NCBI GenBank assembly: GCA_051004815.1
Contig: JBPCJY010000065.1
Span: 1 to 51,982, forward strand
DNA: 51,982 nucleotides
Reading direction: 5' to 3'
From: JBBQXY01 sp051004815
GTDB taxonomy: Bacteria; Chloroflexota; Ktedonobacteria; Ktedonobacterales; Ktedonobacteraceae
The notes beneath the pieces are model-generated. The model ran no database searches and had not been told where the DNA came from. It saw nothing but the letters and a program-made list of their open reading frames with translations. The position numbers were made by a program, and so were the translations under genes. Of this stretch, positions 26,613 to 35,241 are shown piece after piece. Every line of letters begins with the position of its first letter. Position 1 is the stretch's first letter.

Positions 26613-27590
26613 ATGAATATTCTTGTTACTGGCGGAACAGGGTTTCTGGGGCAGCACCTGGCGCAAGCTCTGCTGGAAAAAGGGTACACCGTCCACCTGA
26701 TGGGTAGAAACTTTACACAGATGAGTGCTTTGTTACAGCGAGGTGCTATCGCTGTGCAGGTTGATTTGCGTGACTCTGCTGCCGTAATCATGGCCTGTGC
26801 CAATATGAACGCGGTCTACCACGTTGGAGCACTTTCGGCACCATGGGGTAAAGAGGCCGACTTTCACGCCATCAATGTCGGTGGTACACAGGCTGTGCTA
26901 GTGGGCTGCCTCATGCATAACGTGCGGAGGCTGGTCTATGTCTCTTCGCCAAGCGTCGTCTTCGATGGACACGATCAGTACAATGTCACGGAGGATGTAC
27001 CGTATCCACGCAGCTTTGCCTCAATCTACTCACTCACGAAAAAGCTAGGCGAAGACCTCGTCAATGAATCTCCTTCCAAGCTAGAGACGATTATCTTGCG
27101 ACCAAAGGCCATCTTTGGGCCAGGAGATCAATCTCTTTTGCCACGGCTCATTACTGCCGCACGACAGGGGCGTTTGCCACAAATCGGCACCGGATGTAAT
27201 CTCGTTGACTTGACCTATGTAGAGAATGTCGTACAAGCCCTGTTACTCGCTCTCAATGCAGAGGCAGCCGTTGGCAAAACGTATACCATTACCAATGATG
27301 AACACATCCCACTGTGGGAGGTGATATGCACCGTACTGCAACAGCTCGGCTTACCAACGAACTTGCGCAAGATTTCACTGCCAGTCGCTCTTGCTGCTGC
27401 CCGTACTATGGAATGGCAAGCGGCACTGACCGACAAAGAACCATTGTTGACGCGCTACTCCGTCGCTATCCTGGCAAGAACGCAGACCTACGATATTTCC
27501 GCCGCCAAGCGCGATCTGGGTTATACTCCCTGTATCACTCTTGTCGATGGCATTGAACGTACCTTAGCCGCGTTGAAAGCAAGTATATGA
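26613..27590 (+). CDS. NAD(P)-dependent epimerase/dehydratase, OleD-like
   Basis: A 325-residue extended SDR of the 3-beta-hydroxysteroid dehydrogenase branch. It has the cofactor motif VTGGTGFLGQHLAQALLEKG, VYVSSPSVVFDGHDQYN, and the catalytic YSLTKK (YxxxK). The phrase SSPSVVFDG is characteristic of the OleD-type subfamily, which reduces a 2-alkyl-3-ketoacid to the 3-hydroxyacid. AAGGAACC precedes the ATG. The stop overlaps the start of the next gene (ATGA). Expected job: reduce the condensation product of the upstream ketosynthase. Confidence 0.82.
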   Translation: MNILVTGGTGFLGQHLAQALLEKGYTVHLMGRNFTQMSALLQRGAIAVQVDLRDSAAVIMACANMNAVYHVGALSAPWGKEADFHAINVGGTQAVLVGCLMHNVRRLVYVSSPSVVFDGHDQYNVTEDVPYPRSFASIYSLTKKLGEDLVNESPSKLETIILRPKAIFGPGDQSLLPRLITAARQGRLPQIGTGCNLVDLTYVENVVQALLLALNAEAAVGKTYTITNDEHIPLWEVICTVLQQLGLPTNLRKISLPVALAAARTMEWQAALTDKEPLLTRYSVAILARTQTYDISAAKRDLGYTPCITLVDGIERTLAALKASI

Positions 27591-28447
27591 ACAAAGCTTC
27601 CCCCTCTTTACCCACTCTGCCCACCGTGCAATGTCATATGCTTGACACTGGCTACTGCCTGGCCTGGGAAAATCATGTTATTCAGGGCGGGCAACATCGT
27701 CGCATTCATTGTCATGCCCTGGTGGCATTGTTGCGGCATCCTCAGCACGGTTGGACGTTGTGGGACGCGGGCTATGCGCCGAGGTTGCTGGAAGTCACAC
27801 AACATCTCCCGTTTTCCCTGTATCGTCGTGCGACCCCACTCTGCTTACAGCCAGAACTTGCGGTCATCGCTCAATTGCCACGTTTTGGGCTTGAACCAGG
27901 CGATATTGCGCGTGTTATCATCTCGCATTTTCACGCCGACCATATCGCGGGACTGCGTGATTTCCCCCGTGCCGCATTAATAACGTCGCAAATAGCCTAC
28001 GCGGATATTCTCCCACGTCGTGGTCTCAATGCTCTGCGCCGTGGCTATATTCCTGCCCTCTTGCCTGACGACTTTGGCGAACGCGCTACGCTGCTGCCAG
28101 CTTTTACGGGAGTAGCATTGCCGGGGCTAGGCGCAACGCATAACCTTTTTGGTGATGGCACACTACAACTCGTCGCATTGCCGGGGCATGCCCAGGGTCA
28201 GATAGGCATGTTGGCGCACACCGTTAGTGGCGATATCCTGTTTGCCGCCGATGGCTGCTGGCTGACGCGCTCAATCTATGAGCAACGTCCACCACACCGC
28301 ATTACCTCCCTGTTTGTAGATGACTTCAAGGAAGTACGCACGACCATCAACCATTTACATACCTTTGCGCAGTCCTATCCTACTGTGCGCATTATTCCCA
28401 GCCACTGTCCAGCGGCCTTTGCACGAGAAATGAAGAGGGAGCCATGA
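27587..28447 (+). CDS. Metallo-beta-lactamase-fold hydrolase
   Basis: A 286-residue protein with the metal site ISHFHADHIAGL (HxHxDH), a further His in LPGHAQGQIGML, an Asp in FAADGCW and the last His in IPSHCPAAF. It resembles N-acyl-homoserine lactonase and related dinuclear zinc lactonases. Its start overlaps the previous stop by 4 bases and its own stop overlaps the next start by 4. In ole clusters this place is held by OleB, an alpha/beta hydrolase that opens or decarboxylates a beta-lactone. This enzyme may replace it, acting on a lactone or thioester. Confidence 0.82.
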   Translation: MNKASPSLPTLPTVQCHMLDTGYCLAWENHVIQGGQHRRIHCHALVALLRHPQHGWTLWDAGYAPRLLEVTQHLPFSLYRRATPLCLQPELAVIAQLPRFGLEPGDIARVIISHFHADHIAGLRDFPRAALITSQIAYADILPRRGLNALRRGYIPALLPDDFGERATLLPAFTGVALPGLGATHNLFGDGTLQLVALPGHAQGQIGMLAHTVSGDILFAADGCWLTRSIYEQRPPHRITSLFVDDFKEVRTTINHLHTFAQSYPTVRIIPSHCPAAFAREMKREP

Positions 28448-29778
28448 ACGCCCGTAACTTGTCATTGATTGCCACCAACTTTATACAAGCTCGCTGGCGT
28501 TGGCATCATTTGCGCGGAACTGCCCTGGAACGTTACCAGGAACACCATGCACAGCGTATTGTACAGTATGCCCTACAGCATGCGCCATTCTATCGCGAAC
28601 ACTGGTCTGGATACGATGTATGCAAATGGCGCGAGTTGCCCACGGTAGACAAACACCTGATGATGGAGCATTTCGATACCTTTAATACGCGTGGTATTGC
28701 GCGTGAGGCGGCGATGAACATTGCGCTACAGGGCGAGCACAGCCGTAATTTTGCGCCAGTGCTCGATGGCATCACGATTGGTTTATCCTCCGGTACCTCC
28801 GGCCATCGCGGCTTGTTCTTGGCCAATCCATGGGAGCAAGCGGCATGGGCTGGTACCATCCTGGCACGAACACTGCACAACGTGCGACCTCGTCGCTTGC
28901 GGGTTGCCTTTTTCTTGCGCTCCAATAGTAATCTTTACGAGCAAATAGGCGGTATGCTGATCCAGTTTCGCTACTTTGACCTCATGTTGCCATTGCCAGA
29001 GGCTGTCTCCGCCCTTAACACCCTTCAACCTGATATCATCGTAGGGCCACCTTCGCTGCTTGGTTTCCTGGCGGATGAACGCGTGCAGGGAAAACTACGC
29101 ATCCAGCCAGAACGGCTGATTTCGGTGGCGGAAGTCCTGGAGCCGCACGATAAGGCGCGTCTAGAGACGGTGTTTCAAGCACCGGTGCAGCAGATTTATC
29201 AGTGTACGGAAGGTCTGCTGGCGATAAGTTGTGCGCAGGGCGCACTGCATATCCAGGAAGATGTCGTTGTCATGCAATTCGAGCCGCTATCTGATCACAA
29301 TGAAGATGGCGTACGGGTCATGCCCATTGTGACAGATATGTGGCGGCGCACGCAGCCTATCATTCGCTACCGCCTCAACGATGTGCTGCAATTAGAAAGT
29401 CAAAAATGTGTGTGTGGCTCTCCATTTCGCGTCATTCGCACCATCGAGGGACGCTGTGACGACATTTGCTACTTCGAGTCACACACAGGCGGTACGCGTC
29501 CCTTCTTCCCCGATACTATACGCCGTATGATCCTGCTCGCCAGCCCTGCTATTGGAGATTATCAAGTCGTACAGGAAAAACCTGGACAGTTACACATCTA
29601 CCTCTCATTATCACCCGCTAGCTCAACCTCGTTCGCCATTGTCAAGGAAGCCGTCCTGGAGAGCGTGAGGACAACGATAGCACAATATGACTGTTGCCCT
29701 GCGACTACCATCATCGAACAAGGTTTACGGGAGCAGGCTCTCGGTGCCAAACGGCGCAGGGTACAACGCGTACAGTAG
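28444..29778 (+). CDS. Adenylate-forming enzyme, F390-synthetase/PaaK-like
   Basis: A 444-residue member of the adenylate-forming family related to coenzyme F390 synthetase and phenylacetate-CoA ligase. It shows the nucleotide loop IGLSSGTSGHRG, the A5-like motif IYQCTEGLLAIS, and the A7-A8-like PIIRYRLNDVLQL. A cysteine-containing CVCGSPF segment follows. The enzyme should activate a carboxylate as the acyl-AMP. In the ole pathway the homologous step is OleC, which closes a beta-lactone from the 3-hydroxyacid, but OleC belongs to a different subfamily. It is translationally coupled to the metallo-hydrolase and is the last gene of the cassette. Confidence 0.8.
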   Translation: MNARNLSLIATNFIQARWRWHHLRGTALERYQEHHAQRIVQYALQHAPFYREHWSGYDVCKWRELPTVDKHLMMEHFDTFNTRGIAREAAMNIALQGEHSRNFAPVLDGITIGLSSGTSGHRGLFLANPWEQAAWAGTILARTLHNVRPRRLRVAFFLRSNSNLYEQIGGMLIQFRYFDLMLPLPEAVSALNTLQPDIIVGPPSLLGFLADERVQGKLRIQPERLISVAEVLEPHDKARLETVFQAPVQQIYQCTEGLLAISCAQGALHIQEDVVVMQFEPLSDHNEDGVRVMPIVTDMWRRTQPIIRYRLNDVLQLESQKCVCGSPFRVIRTIEGRCDDICYFESHTGGTRPFFPDTIRRMILLASPAIGDYQVVQEKPGQLHIYLSLSPASSTSFAIVKEAVLESVRTTIAQYDCCPATTIIEQGLREQALGAKRRRVQRVQ

Positions 29779-29825
29779 TCAATAGTGCTTTGTCAAACCC
29801 TTGGAATTCCGCTCTCGAAGAGAAT

Positions 29826-29991
29826 GGTTGTGACGGTTGTGACAATGAGAATGTGTGATGAGTAGGACGGTTAGAACGCTTGAGACATTGGAGGCATTGG
29901 AGACTTGGGACATTTGAGACCTCTTTACTGGTCTGGTTCTCAGGGGTTCAGTCCATTGAGACACTTGAGACTTGGGGACATTTGAGACACT
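29826..29991. repeat. Tandem array 2, 9-base period
   Basis: On the minus strand two blocks of 9-base units (for example TCTCAAATG, TCCCAAGTC, TCCAATGCC) are separated by about 45 bases. A third, TTGTCACAACCGTCACAACC, follows near the left end. A minus-strand frame (TTG at 30015) stays open across the array and reads as a Ser/Gln/Asn/Val repeat. Confidence 0.65.
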
Positions 29992-30078
29992 TCTTTTTGC
30001 TGGTTGAACTGTCAAAGGATGATGGTGGGAGAGACCTCGGCGTGTGCGACGGGTTCTGACGAGGGCTGTCTTAGGAAG

Positions 30079-30107
30079 AGTATAGCATATTTTGGAGGAG
30101 CAAGCAA
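30079..30107 (-). promoter_or_regulatory. Promoter of array 2 (conserved type)
   Basis: Minus strand: TTGCTT (30107-30102), 17-base spacer, TATACT (30084-30079). The spacer (GCTCCTCCAAAATATGC) is closely similar to that of array 1. Confidence 0.55.
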
Positions 30108-30166
30108 GGGGTGAAAGAGGGCGTTGTTAACCTGCATTACTAGACCATCCATTTTGTCGAGATAAT

Positions 30167-30175
30167 TGATATAAT
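30167..30175 (+). promoter_or_regulatory. Extended -10 promoter candidate for the large membrane protein gene
   Basis: TGATATAAT matches an extended -10 (TGnTATAAT), which can work with a weak -35. If used, the 5' leader is about 220 bases and includes the palindromic insertion at 30255-30361. Confidence 0.35.
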
Positions 30176-30254
30176 GTAATCTACCCGTTATAATTGCCTA
30201 AGCCTCGCCATAGTGGCAACATGGTAGTTCTGCCAGGGTAGAGCCTGCAACAGA

Positions 30255-30361
30255 AGATATTTGGAGAGAAGAGTTCCCGTGAGCGGACTTGAGAGATGTC
30301 CTGGCTGGCCAGAGATTCTTCGCTCCGCTCAGAATGACAGCCAGGACATCTCCAAATATCT
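30255..30361. mobile_element. Palindromic insertion element with target duplication, copy 2
   Basis: Perfect 13-bp terminal inverted repeats AGATATTTGGAGA (30255-30267) and TCTCCAAATATCT (30349-30361) are flanked by an exact 12-bp duplication, GCCTGCAACAGA (30243-30254 and 30362-30373). The ends match copy 1, and inside is AGATTCTTCGCTCCGCTCAG, the shared core. It is non-coding, inserted in the leader of the next gene. Confidence 0.75.
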
Positions 30362-30399
30362 GCCTGCAACAGAAGGAAGATTGACATAGGAGGGTGACA

Positions 30400-32886
30400 A
30401 TGAGCGGTCAAGACCAAAATCCAGGCTCAAATGACGATGCGAACCAGAATCCCAACCAGCAAAATCAAGCCACTGGCACACCGCTAGAGCAGACTCCATC
30501 TACAGGTGATGCGAGCCAGAATCCTCCATCTGCTTCACAACCGCCAGCACAATCTAGTTCTGACAACCCATCCGCACCAGGTGGAGGGAGTGGTGGCGAT
30601 CAAACACAGGGTAGTGGCGGAACGCCCATCCCAGTAAATCTGCCTCCGCAGCATGATGATGCCTCTGGCGGCAATACGTTGCTCAGTGACAAAACGTTCC
30701 AGGCACTGCATGATGCCTTCTTGCTGGGTTGGAACTTGTTCGAACTGCGCAGTCGTGTTCTACTGGCAGCCCTTGATGTGAAGTTCCAGCGAGCGAATAA
30801 CCAGATTGCAGCCTTTGACCTCGTCGATGCGGTACTCGATACATTATTGCCGGAGAGTACCGACAAAGATGCTGACCAACTTGCTATGTTGCCGACCTCC
30901 CGTCCCGGTCTTCTCAATAGCGACCCATTCGCAAAACTGCCGGTAGAGCCGAGCGATGCTGTCTGGAATACTAGCGTGTGGCGAGCCATGTTCAATCGTA
31001 TCGTGGGGCTGCAAATCAAACTGGTCACGACGAACGATACCACGGGAACCATCTACGAGGTCGCTATCCCTGCACAAGACGCATCGAGTAACGCAACTTC
31101 TCCCTATTCCTATCTCTATATTCCCAAAAACGACACCGATCTCTTTACAAGCATTGGCATCAGTAGTAGCGACGTGATGAGCAACTCGCTTCCTTCTAGT
31201 TATGAACTGTACGGCATCACGCGCCGTGTATTGAACTGCCTGACCCAATTATATGTCAGGCCGAACGAGGTATTGGACCCGCAAAGGATTAAGGCCAATC
31301 GAGATAAAATAGTCCCGGTCATTCTGGGTGCCGCTCCCGCTATCATCCCTGAAGACAAAGGTGCGAACTCACCGCGTGATGTGCTCGTTGCGATCAAACG
31401 CTACACGGGCTTAACCGTCCGCTTCCTGGAAGCCTGGGATGGTTATGTGCGCGAAAGCTTGTATGTGGGACAAAACTTTGAGAATTACGAGATTGCCATG
31501 GTTGCCTACGAGGCTGGACGTGCGCTCTGTACGCTCTCCTGGGGGGTCGCTCTCTTCGTTGTTCCCTTAGAAAATGCCCTGGATGCTCTCAAGGATGATA
31601 ACACAGAAGCTGGTCATAGTCAGCAAAAAGTACTCATGCACAAGCTCTACAGTGCCTGGCAAAGTGTCTTTAATCCGCGCGATATTATCCATATCCAGCA
31701 TCAGATCTCGGCTCTCAGCAGCTCAATGGATGGAGCCTATTATAGAATTAAAGTTGCGAACCAGAACGCACAGAATCAGTCATATGGCCCACCCTACGGC
31801 CCCACGAACCAGCCGTATGGCCCTATGAACCCGGACGAAGAGGATGATTGCTTGCCAAGCAATGCTCTTAACTCCATCAAGCATAGTCTCGATTACTGGC
31901 AGGCGGCTGTCGTTTGGATCGGTGGCCCCAGGGCGCAGGAAACCATCTGTCGTGCGCATACAGTGGAGTATAGGGAAGATGCGCCGTCAATGATGTCACG
32001 AGAGCTTTCATGCCAATTGCGTATAGCCTTGATCGAGCAGGCCGACGTGTGGCAATCTCTCATCACAGGCCAGCAAAACTTGCGGTCGATTACGACGGAG
32101 GCTGTGACAGAGTCTATTTTGAGCCAGTTTATGCAGGACTGCGAAAAAGCCTTTATATCGGATGTCACTGACGATGTCAAAACAGAGGTAGAGCAAGTCA
32201 AGAAAAACACAGAACAGCTACTCTGGCGCAATCGTGTACTCCTTACTGTGCTGATTGGCATCGCGGTGATTGTACTGATCTTATTTGTGGCGGCGGAAGT
32301 TATTGCCTTTCTATCACAAAGTCAGTTCGCGAATTCATGGCTTGGTAATGCCATTATTACCCTTGCCAGCTTCTTAGGTATTGGCATGGTCGTGCATAGA
32401 ACTACCCAGGCTCAGAGCTTTTCAACAGGCGCAAATACAGGTCAACCTTCACCACAAACGAGCACGTTCAACTCGTCAGTGAGTAGTTCGAGCATGTTAG
32501 ACAATATACGCGGCTTTTTCGTCTCGTCGGGTACAGGTATTGGCGACCTTTTTTCGGCCTGTCGCCGTGAGATACAGAAGCAATATAACGACCTCAATCG
32601 TAACGCCTCCGTCTCTTATCCCCTGATAGAGGTCTTTGTGACAAACTCGCAGCCACAATCGACCGAAAAGAAAGAGGAAAAGAAGGAGAATAGCAAGCCC
32701 TCGCTCTATGATTTTGGTATGAACAATAGCTATAGCTTCCTCACCAGCGTCATTTGGACGAACCAGGATCGGGCAGAGGAGATTCAGAGCATTGTCCAGG
32801 CCACCTTTGGCCCCCTCGGCGAAATGATTGGCTCATATGGTGCGCGGTTTCATCAACAAGACGGAGGTGGTTCCCCACAAAGTTAA
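30400..32886 (+). CDS. Large membrane protein of unknown function
   Basis: An 828-residue protein I do not recognise. Residues 1-90 are low-complexity (Gln/Asn/Ser/Pro/Gly). Residues 95-600 are a soluble, mixed alpha/beta region with no visible catalytic motif. Two membrane spans lie at about 612-640 (VLLTVLIGIAVIVLILFVAA) and 648-668 (IITLASFLGIGMVVH). Residues 670-828 are a second soluble region that starts with another Ser/Thr/Gln-rich linker. The ATG at 30400 is preferred over the GTG 6 bases before it because AGGAGGG precedes it. The two soluble parts would lie on the same side of the membrane. It stands alone and ends in a clear terminator. Confidence 0.75.
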   Translation: MSGQDQNPGSNDDANQNPNQQNQATGTPLEQTPSTGDASQNPPSASQPPAQSSSDNPSAPGGGSGGDQTQGSGGTPIPVNLPPQHDDASGGNTLLSDKTFQALHDAFLLGWNLFELRSRVLLAALDVKFQRANNQIAAFDLVDAVLDTLLPESTDKDADQLAMLPTSRPGLLNSDPFAKLPVEPSDAVWNTSVWRAMFNRIVGLQIKLVTTNDTTGTIYEVAIPAQDASSNATSPYSYLYIPKNDTDLFTSIGISSSDVMSNSLPSSYELYGITRRVLNCLTQLYVRPNEVLDPQRIKANRDKIVPVILGAAPAIIPEDKGANSPRDVLVAIKRYTGLTVRFLEAWDGYVRESLYVGQNFENYEIAMVAYEAGRALCTLSWGVALFVVPLENALDALKDDNTEAGHSQQKVLMHKLYSAWQSVFNPRDIIHIQHQISALSSSMDGAYYRIKVANQNAQNQSYGPPYGPTNQPYGPMNPDEEDDCLPSNALNSIKHSLDYWQAAVVWIGGPRAQETICRAHTVEYREDAPSMMSRELSCQLRIALIEQADVWQSLITGQQNLRSITTEAVTESILSQFMQDCEKAFISDVTDDVKTEVEQVKKNTEQLLWRNRVLLTVLIGIAVIVLILFVAAEVIAFLSQSQFANSWLGNAIITLASFLGIGMVVHRTTQAQSFSTGANTGQPSPQTSTFNSSVSSSSMLDNIRGFFVSSGTGIGDLFSACRREIQKQYNDLNRNASVSYPLIEVFVTNSQPQSTEKKEEKKENSKPSLYDFGMNNSYSFLTSVIWTNQDRAEEIQSIVQATFGPLGEMIGSYGARFHQQDGGGSPQS

Positions 32887-32894
32887 GGTGGAGA

Positions 32895-32945
32895 GCAAAG
32901 GGTCAGTGTATCCAGATGGTACATCGGCCCTTTGCTTTCTTAGCG
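32895..32945 (+). terminator. Rho-independent terminator
   Basis: GCAAAGGG (32895-32902) pairs with CCCTTTGC (32938-32945), followed by TTTCTT. It lies 9 bp after the stop of the large membrane protein and between convergent genes, so it may serve both. Confidence 0.6.
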
Positions 32946-32953
32946 TGAGAATG

Positions 32954-34564
32954 TTATGCACGTTTCAATAATTCGTCGTGCTCGGTCTTGTAAGGCATTA
33001 AGCGGCCTTCCGGCATCATCAGCAATGTATCGGGTTGCAGGTAGCGCACGAATTCTACATCGTGGGTGACAGAAATGATGGTGCCGCGATAGTCGCCGAG
33101 GGCTTCACCAATAATTGTACGTGAGAGGACATCGAGGTGAGTCGTTGGCTCGTCAAGCACTAACAGGTTTGGCCCATCAAGCACCATCTTGGCGAGGGCG
33201 AGTCGCGTCTTCTCACCGCCACTGAGTGTTCCTATTTGCTGAAAGACGCGGCTTCCACTAAAGAGGAAACGTCCCAGGATGCTGCGCACGCGCTTTGAGT
33301 CTTCTGGCAAGATTGCCGTAGCCTCGCTCAAGAGGGTGTTGTCGTAGTCGAGACCCTCGTTCTCCTGGGCATAGTAGCCCAGGCGCACTCTATCGCCCAT
33401 CGTCACTTTTCCCACGTCCAGTGGCGTAATGCCCAGCAGCGTGCGCAAAAGCGTGGTTTTACCGGCACCGTTCAGGCCCACTACTACCAAACGCTGTCCC
33501 CGTTCGACCTGAAAATTAATATTGGTGAAAATCTTCCGATTACCATATTGCTTGGCGAGGTGTTCCGCATGCACAACTAACTGTGAACTCTGCTGGCGCA
33601 TAGGAAAATCAATTTTGATGCGCCGACTGTTCTGTGGCAATTCGGGCTTGCTCACTTCCAGGGTAGCGATACGTTTATCGACGGCGATACGCTGGCTGAC
33701 ACGGGTCGCGCCATAGCCACGCAGCTTAACGGAGGTTTTGCGCAAGCGGGCAATTTCACGCTCCTGCTGCGCTTTGGTGCGCTCCATCAGGGCCAAGGCA
33801 TCACCCGCCAGCGTGATGTAGCTGGAGTAGTTTCCGCGATACTCCTCAAGCTTGTGCGTGAATTCGTTGAGCCGTAGTACCTTATTGATGCTGTGATCGA
33901 GCAGATCCAGATCGTGCGAGATGATTAAGAGGGCACCGTTATAGCGTTCCAGGAATTCCATCAGCCAACCTGTGGCCTCGACATCAAGGAAGTTGGTTGG
34001 CTCGTCGAGCAGCAACAGGTCAGGAGCTTGAAAGAGCAAACGCACCAGGGCCAGTTTCGTCTTTTGACCGCCACTGAGTGTATGTACCGACCGCTCGAGC
34101 GTGACTCCGCCCAGGTTCAGCCCACTGATCAGTTGCTCCGCTCGTGCATCGGCATCGTAATAGCCCAGGCGGTCAAGTGCGTCCTGGGCCTGTTCAAAAT
34201 GCTGTAACAGAGTGGGCAAGCTCTCGTCATTGGCGGCTTCCGCGATTTTATTGGTCAATAGCTCATAGCTTGCAATAGCACTATCCAGACCGGTGCTGCT
34301 GAAAATGAAGTCGCGCACGGTCATGCCTTCGGCAATAGACGTTTCGTGTGCCACGTCCTGCGAGAGGTAGCCATAACTCCGTGGCCGCATCACGTTGCCG
34401 CCGTCGGCCTCCTGTACTCCCGCAATTATTTTGAGCAGTGAACTTTTACCTGCTCCATTTACCCCGATCAGCCCCGCTTTTTCTCCGGGTGCCACCGTAA
34501 ACGAAATGTGATCCAGCACGAGCCGCGGTCCATAGGCCAGTAAGATGTTGTTAACCTGTAGCAT
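32954..34564 (-). CDS. ABC-F family ATPase
   Basis: A 536-residue soluble protein with two ABC domains and no membrane spans. Walker A motifs are GVNGAGKSSLLK and GLNGAGKTTLLR, signatures LSGGQKTKLALVRLL and LSGGEKTRLALAKMV, and Walker B motifs LLLLDEPTNFLD and LLVLDEPTTHLD. The charged interdomain linker (about 245-310) is the part that reaches the ribosome in ABC-F proteins. ABC-F members act on the ribosomal E-site, either protecting from antibiotics or relieving stalls; which applies is unclear. AAAAGGATAAAAG precedes the ATG. Its long leader with a small frame suggests regulation by attenuation. Confidence 0.87.
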   Translation of the reverse strand: MLQVNNILLAYGPRLVLDHISFTVAPGEKAGLIGVNGAGKSSLLKIIAGVQEADGGNVMRPRSYGYLSQDVAHETSIAEGMTVRDFIFSSTGLDSAIASYELLTNKIAEAANDESLPTLLQHFEQAQDALDRLGYYDADARAEQLISGLNLGGVTLERSVHTLSGGQKTKLALVRLLFQAPDLLLLDEPTNFLDVEATGWLMEFLERYNGALLIISHDLDLLDHSINKVLRLNEFTHKLEEYRGNYSSYITLAGDALALMERTKAQQEREIARLRKTSVKLRGYGATRVSQRIAVDKRIATLEVSKPELPQNSRRIKIDFPMRQQSSQLVVHAEHLAKQYGNRKIFTNINFQVERGQRLVVVGLNGAGKTTLLRTLLGITPLDVGKVTMGDRVRLGYYAQENEGLDYDNTLLSEATAILPEDSKRVRSILGRFLFSGSRVFQQIGTLSGGEKTRLALAKMVLDGPNLLVLDEPTTHLDVLSRTIIGEALGDYRGTIISVTHDVEFVRYLQPDTLLMMPEGRLMPYKTEHDELLKRA

Positions 34565-34720
34565 TGTACTTTTATCCTTTTATCAACAAGCATTGTTGGT
34601 ATGTATTAGCACATGTGATCAACCATGAGACAGCAGAACGCTGCTAGCGGGATGTCTTGTTATGGGCCAAATCTCGTACCTGGATGGAGCGTGTGACACA
34701 ATGTATCACGGTGCAATTGG

Positions 34721-34876
34721 CTACGAGGAAATGAGACCCCGGCGCAATACGCCAGGAGTATCGTGAGGGAGGAAGAAAGCGGAATAGATGCGCATAAAGG
34801 TAATAAAGTTCACTGAGCGTGTACTATATGGAATATAAGTACTGTCAGTGAGCGGATGCATCATGAGGTAGGTCAT
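34721..34876 (-). CDS. Possible leader peptide of the ABC-F gene
   Basis: A 51-codon frame from ATG 34876, ending 156 bp before the ABC-F start, beginning MTYLMMHPLTDSTYIPYS. GGTAGG just upstream could serve as its ribosome binding site and also pairs with CCTACC after the ATG (34867-34886), placing the start codon in a loop. A longer stem (CTGCCGT with ACGGCAG, 34899-34935) precedes it. ABC-F resistance genes are often controlled by such leader frames. Coding status is unproven. Confidence 0.35.
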   Translation of the reverse strand: MTYLMMHPLTDSTYIPYSTRSVNFITFMRIYSAFFLPHDTPGVLRRGLISS

Positions 34877-35074
34877 GGTTCCTACCCGGTGCCACTTCCT
34901 GCCGTCTAAGCCCGGCGTGATCGCTTAAACGGCAGATGAGACTGCTTGAAAGATTGTCGTATTGAGCAATTTCATTGAATATTCCCTGCGTTCCTTAATT
35001 ATATAGTTTGAGTTACGTGTCTTCACGCTTCTATACTACCATGAGGACATATTGGTTGTCAAATGAGTTGTACC

Positions 35075-35224
35075 TGGTGATTACCCATAAGTTGGCCAGA
35101 GATTCTTCGCCGCGCTCAGAATGACAACCGGAAGGTCTGTCATTCTGAGCGCAGCGAAGAATCTGTCGTGCGCCTTCGACCAGCAGACCCAACTCATGTC
35201 ACCTTCATGTATGGGTCATCACCA
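35075..35224. mobile_element. Palindromic insertion element with target duplication, copy 3
   Basis: Inverted ends TGGTGATTACCCATA (35075-35089) and TATGGGTCATCACCA (35210-35224) match in 14 of 15 positions. GAGTTGTACC is duplicated exactly outside them (35065-35074 and 35225-35234). The interior holds the shared core palindrome AGATTCTTCGCCGCGCTCAG with its complement near 35140-35164. The ends differ from copies 1 and 2, so it is a related but distinct subfamily. The rest of 34877-35241 shows no gene. Confidence 0.75.
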
Positions 35225-35241
35225 GAGTTGTACCTGTGTAC

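Noticed and set aside
34861..34940. T-box riboswitch before the ABC-F gene
   Set aside because: A GTGGCACC segment resembles part of the T-box, but the specifier stem, S-turn and terminator/antiterminator pair are not visible, and the downstream gene is not an amino-acid gene.
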